This document shows, in pieces, positions 11,621 to 24,482 of a DNA stretch of 64,000 nucleotides. This stretch comes from Paralvinella palmiformis (taxonomy: Eukaryota; Annelida; Polychaeta; Terebellida; Alvinellidae), in NCBI GenBank assembly GCA_025642065.1, contig JAODUP010000271.1, positions 515,001 through 579,000 of the forward strand, read 5' to 3'. The translations under genes and the position numbers were made by a program. How positions within the stretch are numbered: position 1 is the first letter of the stretch; each line of letters opens with the position of its first letter. A model generated the notes under the pieces. It was not told where the DNA came from, ran no database searches, and saw only the letters and a program-made list of their open reading frames with translations.

Positions 11621-14600
11621 GATGTGGCATATTATTAATAATTATATATCGTTACAGGTGCCTGTGTGACGGGTGATAATCAGATCTACCTAGCAGGTGG
11701 TGCCATCCGAAAGACAGATTACAGAGGGCCATTAGTGACTGAGGGGGTGACAACGAGTCTGTTTCTCTTTGATAAATCATTTGGGTCATGGCAGGTCAAG
11801 GCCAAGATGAATTTTGGGAGAGCCCAGTTTGCATTAGTGTTAGTTGATGGGTAAGTTTCGAGCCTAGAAATCTGTTTATGTCTGAAGGAGTTAATCATCC
11901 GTTTATGGATGGCATTTTGTCAGCTGTAAGATTACTCATTTCCTGGAAAAACTGTTGATAATGCCTAGGATATACATCCCACAAACATAGGTAATACTGA
12001 GATTTATACCCCAATCCATAGATTTGTAGGACAGCACTACTACATCCATTGTGCTATAGAACATTCCACCACTGTGTGTATTTTACAATAATCCCCAGTA
12101 GATTTTCCAAATAATTATATATTAATTATTAAATACTCATTGCAAAACATAAGACTCCTCTTTTGTGTATCTACTGGAAATTATATACCATGTATTTAGT
12201 TTATAAGCAACTTGGTTGTGTATATGAGACTTATTAATGTTTAATCTAAGAAAATATCTCTAGATCTGTGGGTAACTGGAAATGTGTGTGTGATGGATAT
12301 TACTTCAACTAGGATATGGGTAAAATCCAACAAACTTTGTTTTAAAATTGCTTGGAACCCTGAAATAACTGATTATTCCCTTTAGGATGATCATTGTCTG
12401 ACCTTGGTAGACTAGCAATTATGGCTCAATCTTAAAGCACGAAGATAAGGAAAATTATTACCAAAAATTATGTAACCTGCATTACATGATGGACAGCAAT
12501 AGATTATCCATTGCTCGAATAATAAAAACATTTTTATTTTTAATACGTGTGGTTTTGAACACTTTTAACTGGACTTTCATAGACTGTGAAATTATACGTA
12601 ACCTACAAATGAATTATATTTACTAATACCACCGTAGTCTCTTATTTCTATGATGCAGTTGAAGTAATAAACGGGCAAAGCTTACAAGGTAGATATACCG
12701 GTAGGGCCAAAGTTTCAACTCTTTATATGAACCAGTTGATTATAAATTGTATTAAATAAATTTATGATCCTTCCAAAAGATGGTCTTGCTTTACTGCCAG
12801 AAGATGAAGTACCCGAGGGGATGTCTTACCCTCTTAGAGGACAGTTCGGCTCATCTGGAATCCCATCTGGAGCACTTTGATAGCACTTGTGTGTCGAGAA
12901 TATACTGTCAGAGAAAGATTTATACACTGAGCAACAATGTTGTTCTTATAGTATCACTAACAGTAGACAAGACTAGATCACTTATCAATATAAATGGTCA
13001 TCTCAGTTCCTGGATCATTAAGGGGGTGGCTAAATTCAAATTTCCATGCATTCTTGAATGTCCTTAATTTCTGTCCCTTTTCATACTTTTGTTGCAATTG
13101 CATGCTGTGGTTTTAAGTTTTTTGCCCCCATGGTTCACCACCAAAATAAATGTGAATCATAAATGTTTTCCCTCACAGCTAGTTGAAAATTATAATGCTC
13201 AAATGTGATTGGCTGAGAAGTACATGGGAAAATGACGGCATTATTCTGACCAATCATAGACATCAGTAGAAAAGTAAATTATTCATGGTATATTTTTTGT
13301 GGTAGCTACCGGTATTGATATTGGTCCATACAAATATTATGTGTAGAAATACTTGATTTCTAACTGAACCTTTCTGTTGGACTTATGGATCTTGTACGTT
13401 TTGAATCTGGTTTTTCCTTCTCGGTTTCTGTTGGTTCTGGATCAATGAGCAAGCACCTTTTTTACCTCTGCCATCTTGTATCATATCCAGGACTGCCATA
13501 GTCTGATCTACAATTAATAGAAATCCAGGGACTTATTTCCACCATTTTCCACTGATTCCAGCTTCTCTATAATATTGAAGAACTTGTTTTCTTTGGATGT
13601 TTATTTGTAGTTGGTATCAATGTGATGCATTATGCTCACTTCATATTACCCGTCATCACTCTGTTTTATCTCTGAGGGACTGATTTAATCATCATCATCA
13701 TCATCATCATCATACAGTATTCAACTGCCCACCGCTCCTCCATCTTGGATTAACTGTCTTCAGATAAGCAGGATAGATGGATTGATAGCTATGTTTTTGG
13801 GAGTATTGTCCATCATCAGAAACAACGGATTAACGTCTTGCGGCCACTGGAAACTGAACGGAGATGAGTTATATTTATGAAATGTGGATAAACGTTCATC
13901 AGAACTACATCTGCGTCTAGTGGTAATTAGTGAGATCAAGGATTGGTCTAAATATGCCGAACGACTGAAGTAATTGTGGACTTGATGACTGATAGTTATA
14001 GAGCTCTTCAGTTGTTCTGATTTCCATTTATCCTCGTAATAAGAGATGGCTGTTATGGTTTTCTCTCCTCTTATATTTAAATCACATAATTTCAAGACTA
14101 ACTGACACATCTATAACAACAGTAACAACAACAACAACAACATCAGTCTAGATGTAAAAAAGAACCATCACTAACTCTAACTCTTCCTTGGTTACTGCTA
14201 GAAGAATGACTAAGGAGATGTTTGTGTACCCTCAGATTTATTTCTCTCAAACAGTTCTGATTTTTTTTTGGTAATGTATATTACAATGACTGATTATAAT
14301 CCTTAATTAGTAACAACATTTTATTATTTCCTCGATCTTCCTTCAGACTTGACAGTCACATTACCCTAGACTTTTTCTGTTTGTGGAAATGCTCAATTTT
14401 CATTATTTATTTATTTTAATCTGTTAAGTTTAAAGAATTTTAATTTAGAGGCGTATGGGGAAAAAAATGGGTGTGGTATTTTAATTATTTTACTAAAGTA
14501 ATCTTTCACTTTGTTACAGTTTAATATACGCAATCGGAGGTCAGAGTAATCATGACTTGTTGGATATTGTTGAATGCTACAATCCATCCAGCAATCAGTG

Positions 14601-15988
14601 GACCGTAGTCAGTCCGTTACCGAAGAAGCTCAGGTGTATGACAGCAGTCAGTTACAGAGGCAGATTGTACTGCTTCGGAGGCGAAACATCCAGCGAAATA
14701 ACAAATGCTGCTTACAGGTAATGGTTTAATAATAATAATTAATAATAATAATAACTATAATGATTTAAGTAGCACCTTTATTAATGCCTGACGCTCTAAG
14801 GTGCATTGGATAAGACTCCTGTAATCAAATTCATAAACATTTACCTTGCTGTCTACATGAGGTAGATAACTTCTGGGAATAGCAGCTACCTTTTTAAAGT
14901 CTGGGTGAAATATCAATCTTCTGCAGCATAATACAGTGACTGGACTGCATTAATTATTAATAATAAAAATAATAATATTATTACTATTATAATGTTTAAT
15001 TACCCTTTTTTGGTATGGCATCCTTTTCTAAAAGGGATTTTGGCCCAAGTAATATGCAGACTCTTTCTACTAAATATTTTGCTCTTAGGGAACAGTTTAT
15101 CCCAGCTCTAATCTGTTTTAATGTTATGAAAGACATCGACGGAAGATTTAAATGATTATCAAACATTTACCTCAATATGTCATTAGTTTTTCTGGTCATG
15201 TGTCACATGTCAAGGTATAAACACACAGATCCTCAGAGAAGAACATACACCATCGACCACGATATCAATACATTAACCAATAGTTAATGTTCCCTCTTTG
15301 TTGTATAAATCATGTTGGTGTTGGTGTCTCAGATAACCAACTGAATAAACACAATTCTTTTTGTGAAATATCCTCTGTGCTTTCAATTTTTGGCTACCGC
15401 ATATACTTGAGTATAAGACACACTTTTCATACTCTGAAATCGACGCTAAAATCGAGTGCGTCTTATACCTGAAGTGTCACCATGTGGACAACAAACTTTA
15501 TCGTCTGTGTATGCACCTAATAGTACAAAATAATTAGATATGACTTAACGAGTAGTACAGAATAATACTATATAACTTGCATATATATATTTGTTATTTT
15601 AAATCGGCCAAGAAAAGCCAAGGAAATCCAGCCTCATCCATAAAAGCCTGCTTTTTGCCAATCCTGATATAAACATAGACAAACGATTAATGAAAGATGA
15701 GAGCTGTAGAGAATTATAGAACTAATCTCACGCTTGGACGTGTATGGAATGTGTTGCTGATCATTCAATAATTTGCTGTGATATTTTAATATGGAGTTAA
15801 TATCCCACTGTCTGGTGATGCTGTACAGTTTTTATATTAAAACTAGTTCTGATTAATATTTCTACATCATATTTATTAGGTATGATGTAAATGAAGACCA
15901 ATGGATAGAGTTACCCCCAATGCAGATTGCCAGAGCTCTTGCAGGAAGTGTGGTCTACAAGGATACTATATATGTTATAGGTCAGTAT

Positions 15989-16078
<90 letters not shown>

Positions 16079-16240
16079 GAGTCTGGATAGCTTGTTGAAT
16101 TGTTGAGTAATATTTATAACAAGGACTTAAGCATATATTTAACATACATTGTTATAATTAAGATGAATAAATTAACTAGAAATATTATATGAAATCTACT
16201 AATTATGACAGTCCACCTTTTATTGTTGTCATTTAAAAAG

Positions 16241-16289
<49 letters not shown>

Positions 16290-17330
16290 TGATGGAAATA
16301 AGGAATTTTTTCACTTGTACGTTGGACATTCCACTGATTTATAACAAACTTTTCCACCAATTTTCTGTTACTTGTTTGAGCAACTGGCCAATTAAGCAAA
16401 ACTACAAACTTTGTGATTGAAAACAAACACAATACATACAATTTGAAAAATATAATATAACATTTATTATGATAATTAATTTCTGTGCTAGAGCTACAGT
16501 ATCCTATCAAGATTAGTGTTCTCAACCTTGTAACGCAACCGCCCAGATTTTTGGAATTTACAAATTAGCCAGAGAAAAAAATGAAATCAGTCGGTTCCTG
16601 CCATGATCGTACTCTGACATGGTTTTGTATTTTTTTACCAACCATATTAAATATTGTTTAGTCCTGATCAGCTTGTGAAGAATGCTCTTAGAGTAAAGCC
16701 GAGATTCCATATACCCGGTATGCGTAATGCGGCATGCGAATCTGAATGCACATGTGACATTGTGGTAGTGTATGTGACATTGCAGTATCCATGTGTTTTG
16801 AACACCCCTCTCACCTTCTGACCTATTTTGTTAGGAAAGCCTACTTGGACAATCGAATTGGATGGTTGATTCATACAATTCTGGATTCAAATGCCCAATT
16901 TGGACCAATCGCTATATGGAGCGATCTGTTTTGTCACATTTGCAAATCGCATACGCAGTCGCACATATGGAATCACCCTCGTACATCTACATGTTTTCCA
17001 TTTTTATTCGGATTCGCATAACGCATACTGCATAAATTGTGCTGATGTGTCATTAAACATTCATGCTAAAGTGGCATAAAACTTAATTCCCCATGGGGCA
17101 TCGTGTGGATTTAACAGATGCATGCACACTGGCGTGATTCCGGTTAATTGGGAAGTTTGCAAAATTTGAAACATGTGCATTATATAAGACATCCCCATAA
17201 CAATTTTTTTTATTACTTTAGCCGCTATAACAATTAAAGGAAAACATAAATTTTCACCAATGGTCATCAACATTCTTGTTCTAGTAAATTATCACCTGTC
17301 CCACACAAATGGACAAGTGTTATTTGAACA

Positions 17331-17398
<68 letters not shown>

Positions 17399-20157
17399 TA
17401 AACATATCTTTAGTTATTATCCCCAGGTGGGAATTCTATAGTCAGCTTGAAATGGAAACAAGAACTACTGCCCGAGAACTGTACTAATACTGTGGAGATA
17501 TTTGATCCAGCAACCAACTTGTGGAGCTTTGGTGCAGAAATGCCGAGTGGTCTGTGTGGAGCAGGTATATATAGACAGATGATTTGTGAAGTGAAAGATG
17601 TGATTTTTATCTATTTTTCTAACTACCGTACTATGCTGTAATTATTTCATAAATAATATATCGACATTGTATATGTATCAGAAGCTCACAAACACGTCGG
17701 AAGGATTAGACAATTAACTACATCAGGATCCTGACTATTTCCAGGGCAATCTCAATGACCATTAAGATGTTGCGGAGATATTGATCACCGATGTGAGCTT
17801 TCACCCATATCCATTATCTCCTTGTTAGTGCTGGGTCACATCCCATCCTCTCCAAAGCTGGCCTGAAATATTCCATCAAAACATTCGACTCATCCAAGCC
17901 CAAACTGTTCCCTGTTTCTGGGCCATTCTTTGACATCAAATATACGAGTGGCTTGCAGGACCTTGCTCTGTACATCCATTGGACCTTCTATCATTTGAAT
18001 AATTTTCGGTTGATATCCCTCAGCCAATCACAGCCCACAAAAGATTTGAGCAATTACTAAATCGATCTATGAAATAGTAACTGCATCTCATTACGTAACC
18101 GGTGACTATTGGTATTGGTGCAGTAAAACATGCTAAGAACAATCGAAAATACGACTTGACACGACGGACAACCAAGCATGTGGTTTACCGATTATGTGGT
18201 TTGGTTGTTCTGGACAGGCGAACAACCATTAATGTCGAGCCCTATACCACTTTGTTGTTATTCTCTCTTGTTTTACACATAATGCTTTATCTGTATCAGT
18301 CTGACAGCAGCCATTTGGGGGACTCAACTGACCACCTTCCTGTTTCTAGTCTGTAGCACTCTTATCATTGAGCTATATGAATGTACTTGGTTCATGATGA
18401 TGATGATGATTGATATTTTATGGCCACTTTCATGCACATGGTAGGCTAAATGGACTTAGCGACCTCCAAAGGTAATGAAGCAAAATCAAAGATGAAACAC
18501 CCTTCAAATATGCCCATGCCGAGGTTCGAATTCGGGTGGTATTGATCTGTGATCCAACACACTACCAGTTAGATCACAGAGGTGCACTGCAGAGCTTGGA
18601 TCAGCTGTACAACATGAGAAATAAGGTTCTTGATTTTTTTTAAAGCCTAACAGTAGATTCTCTTGGGAACAGATGAAGTTCCTGATAGACATATGTGACC
18701 TAAGCCAGTAGACTGATTTCAAAATAACTCAACACTGTGTAAGGAAATTGCAGATTAAATGTAAAAATGAGACGAGACACAGCAAGATATATAAACCACA
18801 CCTGTGTTCTGAACGACATTACACCATCACATATCGTACAGAGCACACGTTTCATAGGGTCACTAACTGTATGTTTGTTGTATAAAATGGCTTCTTGTTT
18901 AAAAGAAAATAGTCGTCACTAAACCTCTATCCTATTCGTGTTTGAGTAAAAACAGTCGACTTCCTTACGTCCATTGTTTTAAAATTCTGGATTTAATTTT
19001 AAGCCACTAAAAGTGATCTAGTAAATGTGTCAAATGTCATAAAAAATAATAAAATATGTATTGTGTTAACAATATAGTTCTGTAAGCAAAATAATAATAC
19101 CAGATTTCTCTCTACATGAAAACATTTTATGTTTTTATTTTCGAGCCGTATGGTCCACTGAGCTATTAACCATGTATATGAAGATTATTTCTGTATAAAA
19201 CTACTGTTTAGTGTAATTTTTTATGTTCTGGTGAACCATCTAGACATACAGTCTAACCTCACTTTCATGCCAACTTTAGGACCCGGCTGAAAGTTGGTGT
19301 TGATGTGGGGTGGCATTAGAGTGGGGGGAGGAATATTTGGAGTGCAACCTTCTTGGGGTGGTGGATGAATGGGTACAGCGCATAATTGTGTACATTATAC
19401 ATGTAGTGTATTATTGGGATAATAAAAGAACATATATAGTAAGTAATAACGAAATATATATTTAACCACATAATAATTTACCTACAGGCATAAAACACTA
19501 TCACGCAAAACATTATGAGTCTATTTGATATATCGTGACATGATTTTCACAGATTACCAGAAACATTTCACGTCAGTGTATCATGGTAATAATGGGGGTA
19601 TCGATATGGCAATATATGGTATTTGCATTACGTATTATAAGCATTGGCAGTGGCTGAATAATGGCATGCGGGGTAGTTAAATGGGGGCATTATCGTGGCA
19701 GGAAATCGGGTTCTTATCAAAGGTTGGTGGCTGTTTGCAGATAGTGGGGCTAGAGTGTATAAATCTTTTCTTATAGCTCACCTTGCTTTTTCAATAAATA
19801 ATATTGATCATTTAATATCCAGTTAAATTTTAGATACATCATATTTCGGGGTATCACTGTACAGCATCCTTGAATGAGAGATGGTAATAAAGGAGTTAAA
19901 TAAAAACTCTGTTAATAATAATAATATTATTACTATTATATTCTGTATTGCCAGGTGTTGTGAAATATGGCGGTACAATAATGGCTGTAGGTGGAGAAGA
20001 TGACAAATGTTGGATGGCTGGTTTGTTTACTCTGAGAACTGAAAATGGCCAAGAGGTTTGGACCGAAGGTAAAGAACTTTCTGGCGTGATGTCAACGTTT
20101 GGCTGTGGTGTGGCCAACATCGCCAAAAACCTCATCCATGAAGTGGTTCCTTCGTGA
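8968..20157 (+). CDS. BTB-BACK-Kelch (kelch-like) protein, six coding exons, 613 aa
   Basis: The joined exons are 8968-9976, 11658-11850, 14520-14717, 15880-15980, 17427-17564 and 19955-20157. They total 1842 bases, 614 codons with the stop, and every intron is GT-AG with matching phase. The start is the ATG at 8968, five bases after a good acceptor (TTTCCATGCAG) and with A at -3 and G at +4, so the 5' UTR is split by an upstream intron. Residues ~34-140 form a BTB domain (FTDIVITVAGKEFECHKLIL, then CSPFFMAMF) and ~145-248 a BACK domain. The rest folds into about six kelch repeats with GG motifs (YLAGG, YAIGG, YCFGG, YVIGG, MAVGG). Family knowledge: such proteins are substrate adaptors of CUL3 RING E3 ubiquitin ligases, BTB-BACK binding CUL3 and the propeller binding substrate. 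The sequence looks closest to the KLHL24/KLHL6-type group, but I cannot assign an orthologue. Confidence 0.95.
9977..11657 (+). other. Kelch-like gene intron 1
   Basis: GT-AG intron of 1,681 bases. It contains a palindromic TATACATACATG-type stretch (about 10,490-10,540), an AT run (10,998-11,046), CT/CA microsatellites (11,568-11,616), and no coding sequence I recognise. Confidence 0.8.
11658..11850 (+). CDS. Kelch-like gene, coding exon 2
   Basis: Starts after CGTTACAG and ends at GATGG followed by GTAAGT (phase 2). It encodes a kelch blade with NQIYLAGGAIRK and a C-terminal W strand (FGSWQVKAKM), then FALVLVDG into the next blade. Confidence 0.92.
11851..14519 (+). other. Kelch-like gene intron 2
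   Basis: GT-AG intron of 2,669 bases. Open frames at 12780-13067 (plus) and 13760-14110 (minus) show no domain or coding bias and are not called. A TCA/ATC run lies at about 13,690-13,712. Confidence 0.75.
14520..14717 (+). CDS. Kelch-like gene, coding exon 3
   Basis: Starts after TTTGTTACAG and ends TTACAG followed by GTAATG (phase 2). It encodes LIYAIGGQSN, then VECYNPSSNQWTVVSPLP and RLYCFGGET, which is one full kelch repeat and the start of the next. Confidence 0.93.
14718..15879 (+). other. Kelch-like gene intron 3, with LINE tail and small inverted repeat
   Basis: GT-AG intron of 1,162 bases. At about 14,725-14,830 the minus strand reads like a LINE or SINE 3' tail (AATAAAGGTGCTACTTAAAT then an ATT/TTA run). 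At about 15,400-15,470 a short foldback has GTATAAGACACAC and GTGCGTCTTATAC arms, of the kind seen in small MITEs. Confidence 0.6.
15880..15980 (+). CDS. Kelch-like gene, coding exon 4
   Basis: Starts after TTTATTAG and ends GTTATAG followed by GTCAGT (phase 1). It encodes YDVNEDQWIELPPM and the strand leading to YVIGG. This 101-base exon is placed by phase and by completion of the kelch repeat. Confidence 0.9.
15981..17426 (+). other. Kelch-like gene intron 4
   Basis: GT-AG intron of 1,446 bases. It holds TA/TG microsatellites at 15,988-16,078 and 16,245-16,286, and a long AT run at 17,333-17,395. A possible decayed DNA element lies at about 16,690-17,010, with GATTCCATAT near one end and ATATGGAATC near the other. 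Confidence 0.7.
17427..17564 (+). CDS. Kelch-like gene, coding exon 5
   Basis: Starts after TTATCCCCAG and ends GGAGCAG followed by GTATAT (phase 1). It encodes CTNTVEIFDPATNLWSFGAE and then SGLCGAG, the W-bearing strand of a kelch blade and the turn into the last one. Confidence 0.92.
17565..19954 (+). other. Kelch-like gene intron 5, with a SINE insertion
   Basis: GT-AG intron of 2,390 bases. It contains the minus-strand tRNA-derived SINE at 18396-18595. I see nothing else specific apart from an AT-rich ATA/TAT run just before the acceptor. Confidence 0.75.
18396..18595 (-). mobile_element. tRNA-derived SINE (family 1), intronic copy
   Basis: Read on the minus strand it starts with a tRNA-like head (GATCTAACTGGTAGTGTGTT as A-box region, GAATTCGAACCTCGG as B-box region). 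The conserved body follows (CATATTTGAAGGGTGTTTCA, then TTACCTTTGGAGGTCGC) and ends TGGCCATAAAATATCAATCA. It is antisense to the kelch gene. Confidence 0.8.
19955..20157 (+). CDS. Kelch-like gene, last coding exon
   Basis: Starts after GTATTGCCAG, encodes GVVKYGGTIMAVGGEDDKCW and ends ...HEVVPS with TGA at 20155-20157. This supplies the closing kelch blade. Confidence 0.93.
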
Positions 20158-22630
20158 TAAAACTATCTGGTGCTTGTTAGGCATGATTTCTGTCATACAA
20201 TGGAGTTTTCCATTGTTAGCATCATTTGTAATACGATGTTCACTATATCACGGTGGATAATTGTCAATGGGAACTCGGCGTTGATTCTAGGATGCATTTT
20301 GCGGCATTCCCATGAAATCTGGATGATAAAAAAGATAAAGGAACTAGGCTCGAAGTGGTGCATAAATTATTCACCAGCTGCAATTTATTATCAAACCCAC
20401 ATCTGTTTTGATACACTCACTAAACATTCTGAAATAATGAATGATTTACTGAAGGTATTTGGTTTTGTTGTGTATTGTACTCTTTAATTGGCCTAGATAT
20501 AGAAAATCCATGAAATTTGGAAAATGAGCACCCATCTTCTATGTTTTCACAAATATCGTCATGACAACTGCCAACAATCATGTCGGAACAAAAGGAAACT
20601 CAAGCCCAGACATGCCCTCAGATCTCCCTAGAATGGATTTGTCCCTCTGGCACTCCCATCAGTCCCTTCGGAGCCCAGTTCATCTGGAAGGATGAGTCCA
20701 ATTCATAACAATCCTAGAATCAACATTGGGAACTATTACATTGTAATAAGCTGCTTTGTCAAGTTCACATTCATTCCACGAGATTACTGTTTTTCGGGTG
20801 TAGATTTGTTGTGTGCCATGACCTGTTTGCTACTTGGATGAGATTTTGCCATCTGATGATTTTATTTGAACATTTTAGGCTTTATTTCAGCCAGGGTAGC
20901 TAATTGTGTAGTGTCTAAGGTAGCTGTATTCTCTGTAGTTTGAATTCCAGAGAGAAAGATTAAACAAACAAAAATGAAACGTTGAAAGAAGAATCACAAA
21001 TAATCCAACTAGCCACTAATCCATTTTGCAGACTTATGGGACTGTATCAAAGAAGCACACTTCAGGGACACCGTCAAAGTTATACATTTTCAGATTACAA
21101 GAAAATACGTACAACTTACGTATAGAGCAAACTTCCAATCTTTAGCTTAGATGTAATTAAGAGTATTTCTTTAAGGACACCATTAGTTATCAGTCTTCGT
21201 AGACTGAATCTGCTTTACGCTTGGCTGTTGCTGGATGGAAACAATAACCATCATCAAATATGATGTTCTATCTTTGGGGAAAATTATCACCCGTCATAAT
21301 CAGTCGCAGTAATATTTATACGACTGATCTGTAACACCAAAATTATGGTAAAGACCAGGCGCGTTGTAGCTGTTTGTCTCGGTTATTTACTCCCGTCGAA
21401 GCCAGTTTGAGGTTCTGGCTCCATGTCTCGGCGTTTCAATTGTCCAATGGAGCGCCGACACAACAGGCATTTTACTACATCTTACTTACACTCAGCCCGT
21501 TTAATGTCACCTTTAAGATGCATTTTTATAATCATTTATAGCAATTATAAAAAAATTATAATTACGATATTGATACTGTCAGCTGTTCAAATATATATCT
21601 CTTGTTGCAGTCGTGTGTCCGTTATAGTGAATGATAAATCGATGATCTCACCATCTTCATCTTAATTGTACTATGCTCAGAATCGTTGATCACTACATTG
21701 TTTTCTTTAGATGTTTTGTTGGCAAGAAAATATCTGCATCAGTCAGTGTAATAATACTAATTAAATGTTGAAATTTATATTCAAGTATATGTATATGTGT
21801 AATGGGTGTGCGAGTTCATGGTATAATATACTGTGATGTTTATTTAATATTAATAGCTTTAATATTTATGTATTTTCATATGCATGTAGTCCCTCAGCCT
21901 TAAATTCTAGATTGGACGAGTATATTACTTGAAAGTCCTTCATCATTTCATATTGTAGGAGTAACTGCCTATTTACAACAAACACAATTTTTTTCCCCGT
22001 AAATGTTTAATTTATCAAATTACGTGACCGAGTGAAATTGATTCACGACTCATTCAAATTGTTTTATATTTGTGTACCGACTATAACATGCTTTGAGGGG
22101 GGGGGGGGTTAGTTAAAACTAGAATCTAGATAATATTCATTTATTTAATTCTTAAATGGAAATATCAAAATAACCAAGAATAGTTTCTTATTAATGGTTA
22201 GTTTTCGAGGGGCCCTAAACTGTATTCTAATTAGAAAGAGTTGAACATTTATCAAATAAAATTAACAACATTTTGATCTCGTCCTCTCCCCGTTTGCTTT
22301 AATATTTGGCCATCCTCGTGTCCAATAAATATGTGCAATACCTACGTCTACTGCCAATAATATAATATATTATTGTTTTACCAGAGTTACTAATATTTAT
22401 ATTAACTCTAGTCATGTCAGCTATAGTATAATGTGATATATTGTTTAACATAAGTTATTACTGGTATATCATATAATGTTATTTATTTCGTTGTCATTAT
22501 TATAATTTAGCAACTTAATGGAAACATTTTATGGATTTTGTTACTATTTGTTTATATATGTTACAGAGATGTGATAATGTTTGGACGTTTTTGTCTACTT
22601 TACATTAATAAAATGGCATCTTTATATTCA
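20158..22630 (+). other. Probable 3' UTR of the kelch-like gene
   Basis: This gene-free stretch follows the stop codon. The best poly(A) signal is AATAAA at 22607-22612, giving a UTR of about 2.4 kb. A 13-base inverted pair, GTTGATTCTAGGA near 20,282 and TCCTAGAATCAAC near 20,720, lies in it. The open frame at 20170-20487 has no recognisable domain. The extent is inference. Confidence 0.4.
22607..22612 (+). promoter_or_regulatory. Candidate poly(A) signal AATAAA
   Basis: A canonical hexamer in AT-rich DNA, followed by GT/T-rich sequence. It is the first convincing candidate I noted downstream of the kelch-like stop codon, but other weaker hexamers may be used. Confidence 0.35.
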
Positions 22631-22757
22631 TGTTATTTGGGAAATTTTTACTTTTTTCCTATCTGTATATAATACATAATGTTATATATCCTGTTATCCT
22701 ACATCTATTGAGGTTATAAATGTAGACATATTTGAAAATTAGTACATTTAATAATAG

Positions 22758-22925
22758 CAGGAGTCTCCTTGGCCTAACTGGTAGAAAGTTTGGTCACAGA
22801 CCTGAAGTACCTGGGTTCAAATTCCAGCTTAGCTGTGTCTGGAGGGTGTTTCATCTTTCACTGCACCTCATTAGCTTTTGAGTGCACTTGGCCCACAAAA
22901 GTGGCACTAAAACAGCAAATATTTC
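22758..22925 (+). mobile_element. tRNA-derived SINE (family 1), diverged copy
   Basis: The head reads TTGGCCTAACTGGTAGAAAG, then CTGGGTTCAAATTCCAG (A- and B-box regions). The body GAGGGTGTTTCATCTTTCA and the end GGCCCACAAAAGTGGCACTA match the other copies. Confidence 0.75.
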
Positions 22926-24067
22926 ATAACAACCAAAGGTTTTATATAGTGATTGAATTCCAAGCTATAAAATGAATATTTGAATGAATAAGTGTCTGTG
23001 AGTGAGTGAAATAAAAATACGCAGTACTGCTAATTCAAAATAGGACTGAACCAGGATACGTCTTCCTCAATAATATTATGTCCGTATAGTTTGACGTTTA
23101 GAACTGACCCACTTCGTCTCCCGTATGTTGTAAGATATTATTATAAAGAGAAGCCACACTAAATGCCATTTGTATGATAATATGTTGCTGACTGTTACTC
23201 ATTGACTGTCATTGTTATGGCTTAAGAACTAATGTAAATAACTCATTAATAACGATGGCTGGCTCAAGTCGAAAGGTGTAGAAATAATTTAATAATAATC
23301 CGCAAAGAATAATCCATTTATAGATTTCCTAAACACGTTTTGTTTCTAGTATTCAATCATTATGGTGTTTTTTTTTTGTAAGCCATTAAGTAGCAAGTAT
23401 TACTTCAGAGATTTCTTCCATATCAACTATGTAGATACTTCACATAGAAATACTGATACTTCTGTATTGATGTTTTAAAGACGCCTTGATGTCATTGTAA
23501 GGTGTTTCAACTTATGATTCTGTGTCCATGCCGTGGGTGGGATGGTGGATTATGAAGTTATTACGACGTTTTTGCTCACATCATGATCCACAATAATAAT
23601 GAGTTCAATGGTAATTATTAAGGTGACTGGTTACCTGAAATGACGGATGCAAATGTGTTTTTGTAATTAAACGCTTCCTCGCGATAACGAATTCTAAATA
23701 AATTTAAAAAAAACCAGATGCCATATTTGAGGGAGAGATCATCTTAACGATCTAGCAAACATGTCATCCTGCAAACCTCGATGTAACGATTCAAATCCGA
23801 CTGAAAGTTGCCTTTGTAGGTGTGGTAATATGCTGCTGTTATTACTGTTAATGGACACACCCCTGCTTTGTACGACATTCCATGTACTGGACGCAAAGAC
23901 TATTTAAGCTCTCTGCTGGACGTGTCCCATCCGCAAACTGGTTCTCGCAAGAATATGTAAGTATGAAGTTTGGAATAAACGAAGTGAAGCAGTTAAATAT
24001 TGTTTTATGTAGTACCAAATACTACAACAGTAGGATGTTGGACAAAAGTCAATAACCTCTCCGCCGC
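22926..24067. other. AT-rich intergenic DNA, nothing recognised
   Basis: No coding sequence, inverted repeat or tandem array was found between two same-strand SINE copies. Confidence 0.4.
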
Positions 24068-24300
24068 AAGGGCACCTCCGTGGTCTAACTGGTAGCGCGT
24101 TGGATCACTGATCACTACCACCCGCGTTCGAGCCTGGGCGTGGGCATATCTGAAAGGTGTTTCAACTTTGACTTCTCTTCATTACCTTCGGAGGTCGCTC
24201 GGCCCATTTAACATACGATGTGTAAAATAGTGGCCATACAACATCAGTCATCTCAGCCATATGTAAGGGCGCTTTATTAAATATACATTACCATTGTGTC
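24068..24300 (+). mobile_element. tRNA-derived SINE (family 1), best-preserved copy with LINE-like tail
   Basis: The head has CGTGGTCTAACTGGTAGCGC (A-box) and GCGTTCGAGCCTGGG (B-box), consistent with an RNA polymerase III internal promoter. The body runs ATATCTGAAAGGTGTTTCAA, CATTACCTTCGGAGGTCGC, GGCCCATTTAACATACG and GTGGCCATACAACATCAGTC. The 3' tail at 24263-24283 (GTAAGGGCGCTTTATTAAAT) is shared, with one difference, with the LINE tail at 7407-7427. That suggests the SINE is mobilised by that LINE type. Confidence 0.85.
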
Positions 24301-24397
24301 CCAGGTCTGACCCGAGGCTAAATATCTTGACTAACTAACTCCCTAACTTCACGAGACCTCTGTAGTCTCTGGAATGAAGTCTCGGTTTGATTATGAC

Positions 24398-24482
24398 CGG
24401 ATGATGCATTATATATTTCATCTTATTACCCTTGAGGATCGTTAGCGCCATTTAGCCATGACGCGTGCAGCCTAATTAAGAC
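24398..24482 (+). mobile_element. Decayed SINE (family 1) body fragment
   Basis: TTTCATCTTATTACCCTTGA, then GGATCGTTAGCGCCATTTAG and CCATGACGCGTGCA follow the order of the SINE body, but the tRNA-like head is missing. Confidence 0.5.

Noticed and set aside
13760..14110. Minus-strand 116-codon frame in kelch intron 2
   Set aside because: It is intronic, with no domain and AT-rich codons.
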